Shown here: positions 35,632-45,086 of the stretch, one piece after another
How positions within the stretch are numbered: the stretch's first letter is position 1
Layout: every line of letters begins with the position of its first letter
Source: Pedobacter hiemivivus
Lineage (GTDB): Bacteria > Bacteroidota > Bacteroidia > Sphingobacteriales > Sphingobacteriaceae
Assembly: GCF_004331685.1 (NCBI RefSeq)
Contig: NZ_SJSM01000030.1
Coordinates: 1 to 58,962 of the forward strand
DNA: 58,962 nucleotides
Reading direction: 5' to 3'
Notes under the pieces: generated by a model
Database searches by the model: none
What the model was told of the DNA's origin: nothing
The model's input: the letters and a program-made list of their open reading frames with translations, nothing else
Position numbers and translations under genes: made by a program

Positions 35632-36555
35632 TTATTTCGCTTTTTTTAGAATAAGGAGCATTGGATAATGATCAGATAATGTATCCGTTAAATCGTCTTT
35701 CACTATCGTAGCATCAACAGCATCAGCCTTTAAAGCCTCATTAAGATAAATATAATCGATACGCGTGTAGTTCTTATGCTGCCTCAATTGGGTTGGCGCA
35801 CTTTTGTCGTATACGGTATTAAATAACCGCCATGAGTCAACTAAGTCAGCATCTAATAATTTTTGAATTGCAGTATAATCTATTGCACCGTTATTAGTTG
35901 TTTTAATATCAGGATGATTTCTTTCGGAATTTAGCACCAGGTTCATTTTGTCTGCATTATCATAATCGCTTTTATCCAATGGAGACATATTGTTTAAATC
36001 GCCCATTAAAAGAATTTTTTCGCTTTTTGGAATGCGGTTGATATATTTTAACAACGTATCAACTTCAACAATTCTTTTTTGATAATCTTTAGGATGAAGG
36101 TGAGTTACAAAAAAATGATAACCCGCTATTTTACCATACAAAAAGCCATGCTGCATGCCTTCTGTTACCTTAACTACATTAGTGATGGGATATTTTGACA
36201 TCAAGGCAATAGGAAAACCAGCTCTTTTTTGTAAAACGGTGTATTTATATCCCGCTCCTTTTGCCAAATCAACTAATTTCTCTTTCGACATGCTATTCAG
36301 TTCTTGAAAAGCTACTACATCTGGGCCTTTCTCCGCTACCCATTTCTGGAATGCTTTAATGTAGATACTGTCTTTTCTAAATCCTTCGTATACATTATAA
36401 GAAAGTACTTTAAAAAGATTAGGGTCTTTTTGAGCGGAGAAAAGCATTTTTGTTTTCTTGTAGCTATCTAAATTTGTAGCGTTTTTTTGTGCCAAAATAG
36501 CAAAAGGAATAAGCAAGAACCCAAAATGGAAAATACATTTAATCTTTAAATTCAT
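35632..36555 (-). CDS. Secreted endonuclease/exonuclease/phosphatase-fold enzyme (second copy)
   Basis: A 307-residue exported member of the EEP (DNase I-like) superfamily, which hydrolyses phosphodiester or phosphomonoester bonds using a divalent metal. A signal peptide ends at ILAQ (22-23). Catalytic signatures are Asn54 (VLSYNVYEGF), Glu85 (AFQEL), His in THLHP, Asp186/Asn188 (MGDLNN), IDYIYL and the terminal SDHYP. Related folds include nucleases, sphingomyelinases and inositol phosphatases; the substrate is undecided. It is a close paralogue of the gene 4 nt upstream. Confidence 0.9.
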   Translation of the reverse strand: MNLKIKCIFHFGFLLIPFAILAQKNATNLDSYKKTKMLFSAQKDPNLFKVLSYNVYEGFRKDSIYIKAFQKWVAEKGPDVVAFQELNSMSKEKLVDLAKGAGYKYTVLQKRAGFPIALMSKYPITNVVKVTEGMQHGFLYGKIAGYHFFVTHLHPKDYQKRIVEVDTLLKYINRIPKSEKILLMGDLNNMSPLDKSDYDNADKMNLVLNSERNHPDIKTTNNGAIDYTAIQKLLDADLVDSWRLFNTVYDKSAPTQLRQHKNYTRIDYIYLNEALKADAVDATIVKDDLTDTLSDHYPMLLILKKAK

Positions 36556-36559
36556 GTTT

Positions 36560-37438
36560 TTATTTTTTTAAGATGAGTACCATCGGATAATGATCAGACA
36601 TGTAATCGGTATACGCGTCCTTTACGAGATAAGAATCTTTATAATAATTCAATATGGCCTTATTCATAAAAATGTAATCTATCCGGGTGAAGTTATTGTG
36701 CGTTCTCAACTTTGTAGGCGCACTTTTCTCATAATTTGAACGGAATATTTTCCAGGTGTCATAAAACCCTTCATCCGTAATATTTTGGATGGTGGTATAA
36801 TCAATCTGTCCGTTATTTAAGATTTTAGTCCCCGGATTACTCAATTCAGAAGCCCTTACCAAATCCATTTTAGCAGTAGTATTGTAAAAGGAAGCATCTT
36901 GTGGCGACATGTTATTAAAATCACCCATCATTAAGATCTTTTCCGTTTTTGGAATTCCCTGAGTGCGAGCTAAGATAATTTCCATTTCTGCCTTCCTAAT
37001 CTCATAGGTTAAGGGGCTTAAATGGATCACAAAGAAATTATAATCTAGCACCTTTGCCTGGATCAAATGAAGATTAGAAGGCACAGTTTTGATTTCCGTA
37101 ATTGGATATTTAGAAACCAAGGCAACAGGAAGCCCAGCTTCATGCCACATTAGGGTATAATTATAGCCCATTTCTACGGCAAAATTTTGTAATCCTGCTT
37201 TGGTAAATCCCTTCATTTCTTGCAAAGCAATTACATCCGGTTTCATGGTGTCAATCCATTTCTTGAAACCTTGTTTCTTTACCGCATCGCCACTAAATCC
37301 CTCGTATACATTATACGATAGCACTTTAAATGTTCCCTGTTCAATTGCAGTTTCCCGATTTTTCTTTTTACAGGCAACCAAAGTACAACATAAAAGCAAG
37401 GCAAAACCAATAAATTTAAGCCTTATTGTTGCCACCAT
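36560..37438 (-). CDS. Endonuclease/exonuclease/phosphatase-fold lipoprotein (first copy)
   Basis: A 292-residue EEP-superfamily enzyme. Unlike its neighbour it carries a lipoprotein signal (TLVAC, Cys23), so one copy is membrane-anchored and the other soluble. It conserves Asn43 (SYNVYEGF), Glu74 (ALQEM), MGDFNN, IDYIFMN and SDHYP. The start codon overlaps the SusD-like gene by 16 nt, implying translational coupling and making it a core member of the locus. It probably cleaves an organophosphate captured or delivered by the SusCD pair; that is inference from context. Confidence 0.9.
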   Translation of the reverse strand: MVATIRLKFIGFALLLCCTLVACKKKNRETAIEQGTFKVLSYNVYEGFSGDAVKKQGFKKWIDTMKPDVIALQEMKGFTKAGLQNFAVEMGYNYTLMWHEAGLPVALVSKYPITEIKTVPSNLHLIQAKVLDYNFFVIHLSPLTYEIRKAEMEIILARTQGIPKTEKILMMGDFNNMSPQDASFYNTTAKMDLVRASELSNPGTKILNNGQIDYTTIQNITDEGFYDTWKIFRSNYEKSAPTKLRTHNNFTRIDYIFMNKAILNYYKDSYLVKDAYTDYMSDHYPMVLILKK

Positions 37439-38898
37439 ACTTTTGTTCTTAAATTATCTCCACCAATGCGAGCAGCGGCAGCTTCATAGTTTGCTTTATT
37501 GGTAGCTTTAGTAATTAATGGGTATTCGAACCGGGTTGGTAAAATACCATTGTTTTTTGCCGCTGGTCCGACAGGTAATACCGGATATCCGGTTCTTCTG
37601 TAATCGTACCAAGATTCGAAACCACAAAAGAACATCGCAATATATTTTTGGCTCATGATGCGTTCTAAGGTTGCGGTAGTTCCAGTAAATCTAACAGTTG
37701 GTCTAGCCAAATATGTAGCCCCTGGAGTAGTAGATCCACTAGGATCCCAGGTACAGTTCCATTGTCTCCAGGAAGCCTCAACACCTTTATTAAAATACGT
37801 TTGAGCGTTAGCCGAAATCCATCCATTTAACGCAGCCTCGGCCAACAAAAAGTTAACTTCAGCCCATGTCAAAATTGGAAATGGATAATCATCTGCCTTA
37901 AGCGTGGTTGCTAAAGTAGAAGTTTTGAGTCCTGTATTATCGGCAAAAGCCTGCGTTTCTTGCTCGGTATAACCGCTTGGAATACCAACATATGCTCCTG
38001 GAGTATTTTTAGTTGCATACCTAAATCTTCTGCCATCAACAGTGGTATTCATTAAATCCATCAACGACTTACCCATCCTTCTGCTTCCGCTAAATTCTGA
38101 TGCAGACATTTCAAAAAATAGGTTGATAAATGGCTTTATGCCATCGTATCTCATCATTGCCTCGTCTGCGTTACTGGTAAATAATGGGAACTTTACAGGA
38201 TCGGCCACCATCTCGGCTATTTCTGTTGGTACATTCATCTCGGTTCTTTTAGACACACGCATCAATAAACGGAGACGCATAGAATTGGCAAATTTTTTCC
38301 ATTTCACAGGGTCACTCCCATAGATTAGATCTGAGCTATCAAAGGGTTTATTTTCTGTAAATAAGGTATTTGCTCTTTTCAAGTCGGCCAATAAATTCGT
38401 GTAGATGGATTGTTGAGTATCATACTTAGGATAATACACCTCCTCCCGACCTTTAAAGGCATCCGTATATGGAATATCACCAAACATATCGGTAAGATTT
38501 GATACAAACCAAGCTTTCATCACCAAGGCAGCCCCCATGTTGTTTACATCATTCAGTTTCTCGGCAATTTTGTACATTTCATTCATGTCATTTGCTTTAA
38601 CATAAAGCGTAGACCAAATCGCATCAAACTCATTTTCCTTGAATTCGTAACGGGCAAAATCATTCAAAGCGCCAGTTTCTACAGTATATTGCATTAACTC
38701 GTTGCTTAAGCGATGTGCACGTTTAGTGATGAGCCACATGCCATCAAATTGGGCTGGCGCCAATAAGCTACCAGGTGCAACAGAAGTTACTTTAACCGGA
38801 TCAGTATTGAGCTTTTCAAAGTCTTTGGTGCAAGAAGTGATAACTCCAATAACAATGAAAAAAGAGAACAATTGACAGTGTTGTAATAAACTTTTCAT
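37423..38898 (-). CDS. SusD-like lipoprotein (SusD-like_2 type)
   Basis: A 491-residue surface lipoprotein with signal ITSC, then TKDFEKLNTDP, the hallmark of the SusD-like_2 subfamily rather than classic RagB. It contains the helical YTDAFKGREEVYYPKYDTQQ region and the C-terminal ISQKYIAMFFCGFESWYDYR and RRTGYP segments. It pairs with the SusC 11 nt upstream. It is similar in length and motifs to the SusD-like protein of the next locus. The ligand is unknown, but the downstream enzymes suggest an organophosphate. Confidence 0.94.
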   Translation of the reverse strand: MKSLLQHCQLFSFFIVIGVITSCTKDFEKLNTDPVKVTSVAPGSLLAPAQFDGMWLITKRAHRLSNELMQYTVETGALNDFARYEFKENEFDAIWSTLYVKANDMNEMYKIAEKLNDVNNMGAALVMKAWFVSNLTDMFGDIPYTDAFKGREEVYYPKYDTQQSIYTNLLADLKRANTLFTENKPFDSSDLIYGSDPVKWKKFANSMRLRLLMRVSKRTEMNVPTEIAEMVADPVKFPLFTSNADEAMMRYDGIKPFINLFFEMSASEFSGSRRMGKSLMDLMNTTVDGRRFRYATKNTPGAYVGIPSGYTEQETQAFADNTGLKTSTLATTLKADDYPFPILTWAEVNFLLAEAALNGWISANAQTYFNKGVEASWRQWNCTWDPSGSTTPGATYLARPTVRFTGTTATLERIMSQKYIAMFFCGFESWYDYRRTGYPVLPVGPAAKNNGILPTRFEYPLITKATNKANYEAAAARIGGDNLRTKVWWQQ

Positions 38899-38909
38899 AT
38901 CAAATATTT

Positions 38910-41900
38910 TTAAAATGATGCTTTAATAGTGGCTCCAAAACTTCTGGTCGATGGAAATTGTCCGGTTTCAAAACCTGGTTCTATACGATTTCTATTTAAG
39001 GTTGCAATCTCTGGGTCGTACAAGGGGAAGCTGGTAAATAGCAACAGATCACGCCCGTATACGCTTAGTGAAGCTGATTTTGCCCCGATATTTTTTAACA
39101 GTGTAGCGGTAAATCTATATTCTAAGGACACCTCACGCAGTTTAATATACGAAGCATCAAAAATGTTCGCTTCCGCATTGTCTCTTAAATATTTCTGGTT
39201 ATAGTAATCAGCAGCAGTGGCTACAATATCATTTTTACGATAAGTACCATCTGTATTCTGCACTACGCCTTCACCTACTATCCCAGCATATCGGCCTTCG
39301 AGTGTAGATCTTAGCTTTCCTGCGCCTGCCAAAACGGAGTTTGAAAATGAATAGATATCACCACCTTTCTGGCCATCAAACAAGAACGAGAAGCTAAATC
39401 TATTATAAGTAAACTGATTTTGAATTCCGGCCTTGTAATCTGGTACTGCAGAGCCTAAAATCTTGAAATTTTCAGTATCAATAAGCGGAAGCCCATTGTC
39501 ATCGTGAACAATCTGACCATCCGGAGAACGCACATATCCAGAACCGTAAATATCCCCTATTGATCCCCCAACAATTGCTTTGATATACCCCCTTGGACCA
39601 GTAGCCATAATGATTTCTTCAACATTAGGCGCCAATTCTTTTACCAGACTTCTATTACTAGAATAGGTTAAAGTTGTTTTCCATTGCAACTTACTTTTTT
39701 TACCTAGCAGGTTTCCGGTAACAGCAAGTTCATAACCGCTATTGTTGATTAAACCCGCATTAAAGGTTCTACCTGTAAATCCTGTAGCTGGATCATTTGG
39801 AACAATTAAAATCTGTTTTGAACTATTCGAATTGTAATAGGTTAAGTCAAAACCAAGTCTGCTGCCAAAAAATCTGATATCTGCTCCTATTTCTCTATTG
39901 GTAATGATTTCTGGCTTCAGATTATCACCACCAGGCAAAGTAGTTGGGTTAGTATAACTTCCACCAAATTCGGAAGGATTTAAATAATAACCCGTTCGAT
40001 AAGGATCAGTATCATTTCCTACTTGTGCAATCGAACCCCTAATCTTGAAATAGGATAAAGGTTTAACTGCTGAAAGGTTAAGCATCTCTGTTAATATTGC
40101 ACTTCCAGAAGCCGAATAATAGAAGTAAGAGTTATTACCCGCAGGTAAAGTACTTGACCAGTCATTTCTTCCTGTTAAATCAAGAAACAAATACGTTTTA
40201 TAATTAAACTGTGTCAAACCATAAATACTTTGCACCTCTTTATTAAGCGGTCTCGGCACTAGTAATGTTCTATCCTGGGCATTTCCTAAACTATAAATCC
40301 CCGGAGCACTCAAACGTTCGGCAGTTACCGTATTATTCTTTAATTTATTTTTGGTGATACTTGCACCTGCAGCGAACGCAAGTCCAATATTTTTAGACAA
40401 TTTTTCATCGTACTTATATAACAAATCATAATTCTGCTCCTGCGTATTTACGTCTTGTTCCTGGTAACGTCCTGTAGCATAACGAATACTACTATACGGT
40501 CTGCGGTTAGTTCTAAGTGATGTACCTTGATCTATTCCACCTCTTAACATTAAACTCATTTTTTTGCTAAAAGTATAGGTGGCGGTAAGGTTACCAAAAA
40601 TACGATCCTGGTCTAAAGTGTTCAGATTTTCATATAAAATGAAATAAGGGTTATCGACTACTGAGTTTAACTTGTTGTTTTGATCTATGTCTTTGACATC
40701 CCAATAGTCCTTATGCCAACTAAAAGGAATATTGGCCGAACCATACATCAATCCGTACATAAACGAGTTGGTATTATAACCAGATAAGGGTAGGTTGTCA
40801 CTTTCTTTATGGTAATAATTTACCCTTGTTGTTAATTGAAGATTGTTCAGTTTACTATTACTCGAAAAAGAAAGCCTATTGAATGAATATCCTGTGTTTG
40901 GCAAAATATATTTATTGCGCGTATCATTATATGAAAGTCGAATAGAATTTTTGCTATCTCCCCCACTTAATGAAAGGTTGTTATTATAGGTTACGCCTCT
41001 AACAAATGCATCCTTTACATAGTTTTTATCAGCAACCCAGGGTGTTCTTGTGGTACCTGTGGTTTTGGTTACCGGATCGTATTGATAGTAAGATTGACCT
41101 GCAAAAGCTGGACCGAAGGAACGTGTAGAGTTGGTGCTGGGTCCATCAGGACTTGCTCCGTAAGAAAAATAAGTATTAATGGCATTACCAGCTCCGTATT
41201 CATATTGAAAATCGGGATAATGTAGCACATCGTCGAGGGTTACGCCACTGTTAAAGGCGACGGAAAGTTTTTCCTTTTGGTCGGTGTTGCTTTTAGTAGT
41301 AATCAAGATTGCACCCGAAGCTGCTCTGGAACCATATAAAGCGGCTGCAGATGGCCCTCTTAATATCGTCACGTCTTTGATATCTTCTGGATTAATCTCA
41401 CTTAAGGCATTACCATAATCAACTGGTGTTTCGGTATTTCCCGTAGCGCCATAACTTAGTCCATTGTTACCTACCATGCCACTAATAACAGGGACACCAT
41501 CAATCACCACAAGAGGTTCCCCTTTATCTAAGTCTAAAGAGTTCTGCCCGCGTAAAGTTATCCTTACCGTTCCACCTGGACCGGCACCTGCTTTCGAAAT
41601 ATTTAATCCTGGAACTTTTCCAGACAAAGCATTTACCCAATTGTTTGGTGCAGTTTTAGAAATCTCTTCACCATCCACTTTAGTAACAGCATAGCCTAAG
41701 CTTTTCTCTTCCCGTTTAATACCTAAGGCGGTAATTACGACATTGTTCAGCTCCGTTGTTTCCTGTTCTAATACAATTGAAATTGACGAACTCCCCGCTT
41801 TTACATTTTGTATTCTTTTAGTTTGATAAGAGATAAAGCTTACTTCCAGGGTATAACTATCTGCTAAAACCGGTACTTTAAAAACACCTTGCGAATTGGT

Positions 41901-42329
41901 TACCACACTCCTTTTTAACTCTACCACAGTAACATTTGCACCAGGAAGTGGTTTTCCCTGCTCATCTATTATTTTTCCAATAATAAATTGAGCTCCTTTT
42001 TGATTGACATTACTTTCTTCTTTAGTTACAATGACAATTTTCTTTGCCTGGAAAATATATCTAAGCGAAGTTTTTTTCAATAGCTGATCCAAGACTTCTG
42101 CTACTGAGGTTGTGGTTACGTTAATATTTAACTTGTCATACCCCTCTACCAGCTTTTCATTAAAAACGACTGGTATACCCGATTTTTTTTGAATAGCTGA
42201 CAATGCTGTTCTTAAATTTTGGTTCTGCAGATTAAGTGTAATTTTTACATCTGATGGTGTTTGAGCCTTTACATGTCCTACCAGTAGAAAGGAACTACAT
42301 GCCATCAATAGCAATAATAAATGTTTCAT
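38910..42329 (-). CDS. SusC/RagA-family TonB-dependent receptor with STN domain (second locus)
   Basis: A 1139-residue outer-membrane receptor. A signal peptide (1-23, HVKAQ) is followed by an STN domain (about 27-105, LRTALSAIQKKSGIPVVFNE), a carboxypeptidase-regulatory-like domain (IGKIIDEQGKPLPGANVTVV, about 117-195), plug motifs (VVITALGIKREEKSLGYAV; EPLVVIDGVPVISGM) and a barrel ending TIKASF. It closely parallels the SusC of the third locus, including the ALGIKR signature. The STN domain connects it to the FecR/sigma pair upstream. The 163-nt leader before it contains no other gene. Confidence 0.95.
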   Translation of the reverse strand: MKHLLLLLMACSSFLLVGHVKAQTPSDVKITLNLQNQNLRTALSAIQKKSGIPVVFNEKLVEGYDKLNINVTTTSVAEVLDQLLKKTSLRYIFQAKKIVIVTKEESNVNQKGAQFIIGKIIDEQGKPLPGANVTVVELKRSVVTNSQGVFKVPVLADSYTLEVSFISYQTKRIQNVKAGSSSISIVLEQETTELNNVVITALGIKREEKSLGYAVTKVDGEEISKTAPNNWVNALSGKVPGLNISKAGAGPGGTVRITLRGQNSLDLDKGEPLVVIDGVPVISGMVGNNGLSYGATGNTETPVDYGNALSEINPEDIKDVTILRGPSAAALYGSRAASGAILITTKSNTDQKEKLSVAFNSGVTLDDVLHYPDFQYEYGAGNAINTYFSYGASPDGPSTNSTRSFGPAFAGQSYYQYDPVTKTTGTTRTPWVADKNYVKDAFVRGVTYNNNLSLSGGDSKNSIRLSYNDTRNKYILPNTGYSFNRLSFSSNSKLNNLQLTTRVNYYHKESDNLPLSGYNTNSFMYGLMYGSANIPFSWHKDYWDVKDIDQNNKLNSVVDNPYFILYENLNTLDQDRIFGNLTATYTFSKKMSLMLRGGIDQGTSLRTNRRPYSSIRYATGRYQEQDVNTQEQNYDLLYKYDEKLSKNIGLAFAAGASITKNKLKNNTVTAERLSAPGIYSLGNAQDRTLLVPRPLNKEVQSIYGLTQFNYKTYLFLDLTGRNDWSSTLPAGNNSYFYYSASGSAILTEMLNLSAVKPLSYFKIRGSIAQVGNDTDPYRTGYYLNPSEFGGSYTNPTTLPGGDNLKPEIITNREIGADIRFFGSRLGFDLTYYNSNSSKQILIVPNDPATGFTGRTFNAGLINNSGYELAVTGNLLGKKSKLQWKTTLTYSSNRSLVKELAPNVEEIIMATGPRGYIKAIVGGSIGDIYGSGYVRSPDGQIVHDDNGLPLIDTENFKILGSAVPDYKAGIQNQFTYNRFSFSFLFDGQKGGDIYSFSNSVLAGAGKLRSTLEGRYAGIVGEGVVQNTDGTYRKNDIVATAADYYNQKYLRDNAEANIFDASYIKLREVSLEYRFTATLLKNIGAKSASLSVYGRDLLLFTSFPLYDPEIATLNRNRIEPGFETGQFPSTRSFGATIKASF

Positions 42330-42492
42330 ATTGGGTTTGGTTCGTTAAGTACTTATCAAATTGTATTGATATATACATTTGTTTAATTAGAAGTATATCC
42401 TACAATAAGTTGAATGGTAGTAGACAAAAAACAAACAAAACATAACCACCTAATTATCAGTCAAATATTCTGTATCAGAAAATGAAATCTCT

Positions 42493-43455
42493 TTATTTTT
42501 GATTGAAAAGGATGGCGTTTCCTTTAAATTGATAAGTCAGATGATTAGCACTGCTTAGCACTAATAATATATCTTCTAATCGATCCGTACGGGCAAAGCT
42601 AGCAGTAAGGCGGTATTCTTTTAGGCTATCTTGTTCAAAATGTATCTTCACTTTAAATTTACGAGCCAATACAGTACATACATCTAAAAAACGATCGTTA
42701 TTGAAACTTAGGCTACCTTTTTGCCAGGCAATTACATTATCGGCATCAATAGCTTGCTTTTGCATAACGCCAGTGCTAGCCTGTAAACTTACTTGTTCAT
42801 TGGGTAAAAGTATAACACTGTTTGTTGTACCATTATTTTGAGGATCGTTATCACTTACGCTTACCTTACCTCTAGTTACTGCAACCTGGATATTACTTAA
42901 GTAACTATAGGCTCTCACATTAAAGGCTGTACCCAAGACTTGGGTGCTTAGCTTTTTAGAAGTCACAATAAAGGGCTTTTTTTCGTCATGGCTTACATCG
43001 AAATAAGCCTCTCCTTCTATTAAGAACACCTCACGCTGGCTTCTATTAAATTCCTTAGGATATTTAAATCTGCTGTTAGCGTTTAACCATACTTTAGAAC
43101 CATCGGCCAAGGTTAATTTTAGTTGTTGCCCATCTGGCACTTGCTTTTCTAAATATACTACAGGATCAACGATATTGTAAATTTCTGTTCTGTAATAAAA
43201 AAAAGAGAAAAGTAAAACCGCAAGCATAGCCGCTACTTTTAAAATAATGCTCCAGCTTTTTTGTTTAACCGCTAGTTGTCGGTCAATTCGCTGTTTCATT
43301 ATCATTCCACTGGCCTGCTCTTCATCTTTTGTCCATTCCCAGTTTCCAGCTTCAGATTGGGCATCAAACCACTGCTCAAGAATTTTTCTTTCTTCAGCGG
43401 TACACTTGTTATTACGATAACGTTCTAAAAGTTCGTTGACACCTTTTATCTCCAT
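42493..43455 (-). CDS. FecR-family anti-sigma factor (second locus)
   Basis: A 320-residue anti-sigma membrane protein. It has a cytoplasmic N-terminal part (EERKILEQWFDAQSEAGNWEW), one membrane helix (ILKVAAMLAVLLFSFFYY, about 70-87), a periplasmic FecR domain (DGSKVWLNANSRFKYPKEF, GEAYFDVSH, LGTAFNVRAY) and a C-terminal DUF4974 domain (RFLDVCTVLARKFKVKI). It lies between the ECF sigma and the SusC genes, in the usual order. It should keep the sigma factor inactive until SusC signals. Confidence 0.93.
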   Translation of the reverse strand: MEIKGVNELLERYRNNKCTAEERKILEQWFDAQSEAGNWEWTKDEEQASGMIMKQRIDRQLAVKQKSWSIILKVAAMLAVLLFSFFYYRTEIYNIVDPVVYLEKQVPDGQQLKLTLADGSKVWLNANSRFKYPKEFNRSQREVFLIEGEAYFDVSHDEKKPFIVTSKKLSTQVLGTAFNVRAYSYLSNIQVAVTRGKVSVSDNDPQNNGTTNSVILLPNEQVSLQASTGVMQKQAIDADNVIAWQKGSLSFNNDRFLDVCTVLARKFKVKIHFEQDSLKEYRLTASFARTDRLEDILLVLSSANHLTYQFKGNAILFNQK

Positions 43456-43577
43456 GGCATGATAATATCTAGAAAAATAGGCTTTGGTAGTAGATATTTC
43501 AAAATATTTTTACAACTATCTATAAATCAAAACAATAAAATAAATCCACCAGCTCACTTACCATATAAAAATGACAA

Positions 43578-44183
43578 CTATGAATTTAATAGATGAAAAA
43601 GAATAAAGAAAGTGATTTGGAAAGTAGAATCATTATATAACACCAGCTTAAAGTGCTTCAATGCATTACTGATTTGCTTTTTAACCGTTTTATCAGAAAT
43701 ATTCAACTTTTCGGAGATCTCTTTATAGCTAAGATTTTCCTTCCTACTCAATACAAAAACCTCTTTCATTTTTGCAGGCAGCTTTTCAATTTCTACATCA
43801 ATAATGGCATTTAGTTCTCTTGCAGCAAATTCTTCGTTAACTACATCTTGCCTTTCTACCAGGTAACTGGCCAAGTTCTCGGCATGTTTACTTTTATTTA
43901 GGTGATCTTGTATAAAGTTAATTCCTTTAAAGCGTGCCGCTGTAAACAAATAACCAGAAAGTGTGCCTTTAGTATTTATTTCTTTTCTACGTAACCAAAG
44001 CGACACAAATATTTCTTGTACAATATCCTGTGCAGCATCTTTATCTCGAATGGCTTTTACAACATAAAGAAATAATTGATTCCAATAGAGATTGTAAATC
44101 TGATCAAAAGCTGCCCTATCTCCTTCGCATAGTAAATGAAAGAGACGCTCGTCTTCTACAACACAGTTAATTTTGCTGGACAT
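43578..44183 (-). CDS. ECF RNA polymerase sigma factor (second locus)
   Basis: A 201-residue ECF sigma factor with region 2 (AFDQIYNLYWNQLFLYVVKA, AAQDIVQEIFVSLWLRR) and region 4 (LPAKMKEVFVLSRKENLSYK with helix-turn-helix LNISDKTVKKQI). It ends with a hydrophobic tail (FQITFFILFHLLNS) that is unusual for this class and may be a genuine extension. It heads the second locus, with FecR 122 nt downstream, and a weak hairpin separates it from the preceding locus. Confidence 0.93.
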   Translation of the reverse strand: MSSKINCVVEDERLFHLLCEGDRAAFDQIYNLYWNQLFLYVVKAIRDKDAAQDIVQEIFVSLWLRRKEINTKGTLSGYLFTAARFKGINFIQDHLNKSKHAENLASYLVERQDVVNEEFAARELNAIIDVEIEKLPAKMKEVFVLSRKENLSYKEISEKLNISDKTVKKQISNALKHFKLVLYNDSTFQITFFILFHLLNS

Positions 44184-44220
44184 GGTTTATTTGGCAAAAC
44201 TAATCTAGTAAAATTAAATT

Positions 44221-44253
44221 AAGGTTTACTTAGTATTATCAAAAACAAACCTT
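44221..44253 (-). terminator. Possible terminator between the third and second loci
   Basis: AAGGTTT and AAACCTT pair over 7 bp with a long 19-nt loop. On the - strand the stem is followed by AATTTAATTTT. It lies in the 55-nt gap after the GDPD stop and before the next sigma gene. It is weak because of loop size and low GC. Confidence 0.35.
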
Positions 44254-45075
44254 TGTTCCATTACGTAGATTATTTGTTTGTAAGTATTTGATTAGTGCTT
44301 CTGGATGATCGGTTTGAACACCCTGAACTCCTTTATCCATAGCAGCTTTCCATTTCACAGCATCTTCATCCGCCATTTGCACATCTAAAAAGACGGACAA
44401 TCCATTTTCCCTCATAGCGTCAAAAAGCGCTTCATTGGGAATATTGTCAGTCGCTTCCAAAGGCATTTTATAGAGAAAGAAAGTCAATTCTTCTTTCGTC
44501 TTTATGCTCTTTGGCAAACCAGACATTAACGGCATGTTTGGGGCCAAGGTTCTCCATGACTTATACTGCTCAGCTTTATTAATATAAACAAGCACTTGCT
44601 TTTCCATGCCTGCAGACTTAATCTCTTTGTATGCCTGAGCTACATCAGCGTCCTTAAAATCCAGATAAATATTAATCCGGTTCTTACAGGCTTTTAAAGC
44701 TTCTTTAAAACTTGGCAACCTATATAGCTGCCCATCCTTAGCATTTAAAACAAATTTCTCAACTTGATCCAGGTTCAAATCCCCTATTCTGCCCTTGCCA
44801 TTTGTCGTATGATCTACAGTTTCATTGTGAATTAAAACCAAATGGCCATCACGAGTTGTACGAAGGTCTATCTCCACATAATCTGCACCAAGGTTAATGG
44901 CTTCTTCAATTGCGGCTATGCTATTTTCAGGTTTTATCAGATGGCTTCCACGATGGGCAATCACTATAAAGCCATTTTTACATTTGGGCAGCGGCACAAT
45001 TGTCCGCTGCCCAAATGTGATAAAAACAAAACAGCTAAATAAAAATGTAAGTAAGCTTGTTTTACAATTCATCAT
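44239..45075 (-). CDS. Secreted glycerophosphodiester phosphodiesterase
   Basis: This enzyme hydrolyses deacylated phospholipids (glycerophosphodiesters) to glycerol-3-phosphate and an alcohol. At 278 residues it has a signal peptide (1-23, TFGQ) and the GDPD domain: IAHRGSHLIKPENS (His41, Arg42, Glu50), ADYVEIDLRTTRDG (Glu68, Asp70), LIHNETVDHTTNG (His83), IYLDFK and the C-terminal GVQTDHPEAL. It is the last gene of the third locus, 11 nt after the phosphatase-like gene. Together the pair could release free phosphate or glycerol from phospholipid head groups outside the cytoplasm. Confidence 0.94.
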   Translation of the reverse strand: MMNCKTSLLTFLFSCFVFITFGQRTIVPLPKCKNGFIVIAHRGSHLIKPENSIAAIEEAINLGADYVEIDLRTTRDGHLVLIHNETVDHTTNGKGRIGDLNLDQVEKFVLNAKDGQLYRLPSFKEALKACKNRINIYLDFKDADVAQAYKEIKSAGMEKQVLVYINKAEQYKSWRTLAPNMPLMSGLPKSIKTKEELTFFLYKMPLEATDNIPNEALFDAMRENGLSVFLDVQMADEDAVKWKAAMDKGVQGVQTDHPEALIKYLQTNNLRNGTKVCF

Positions 45076-45086
45076 TTAAATCATTA

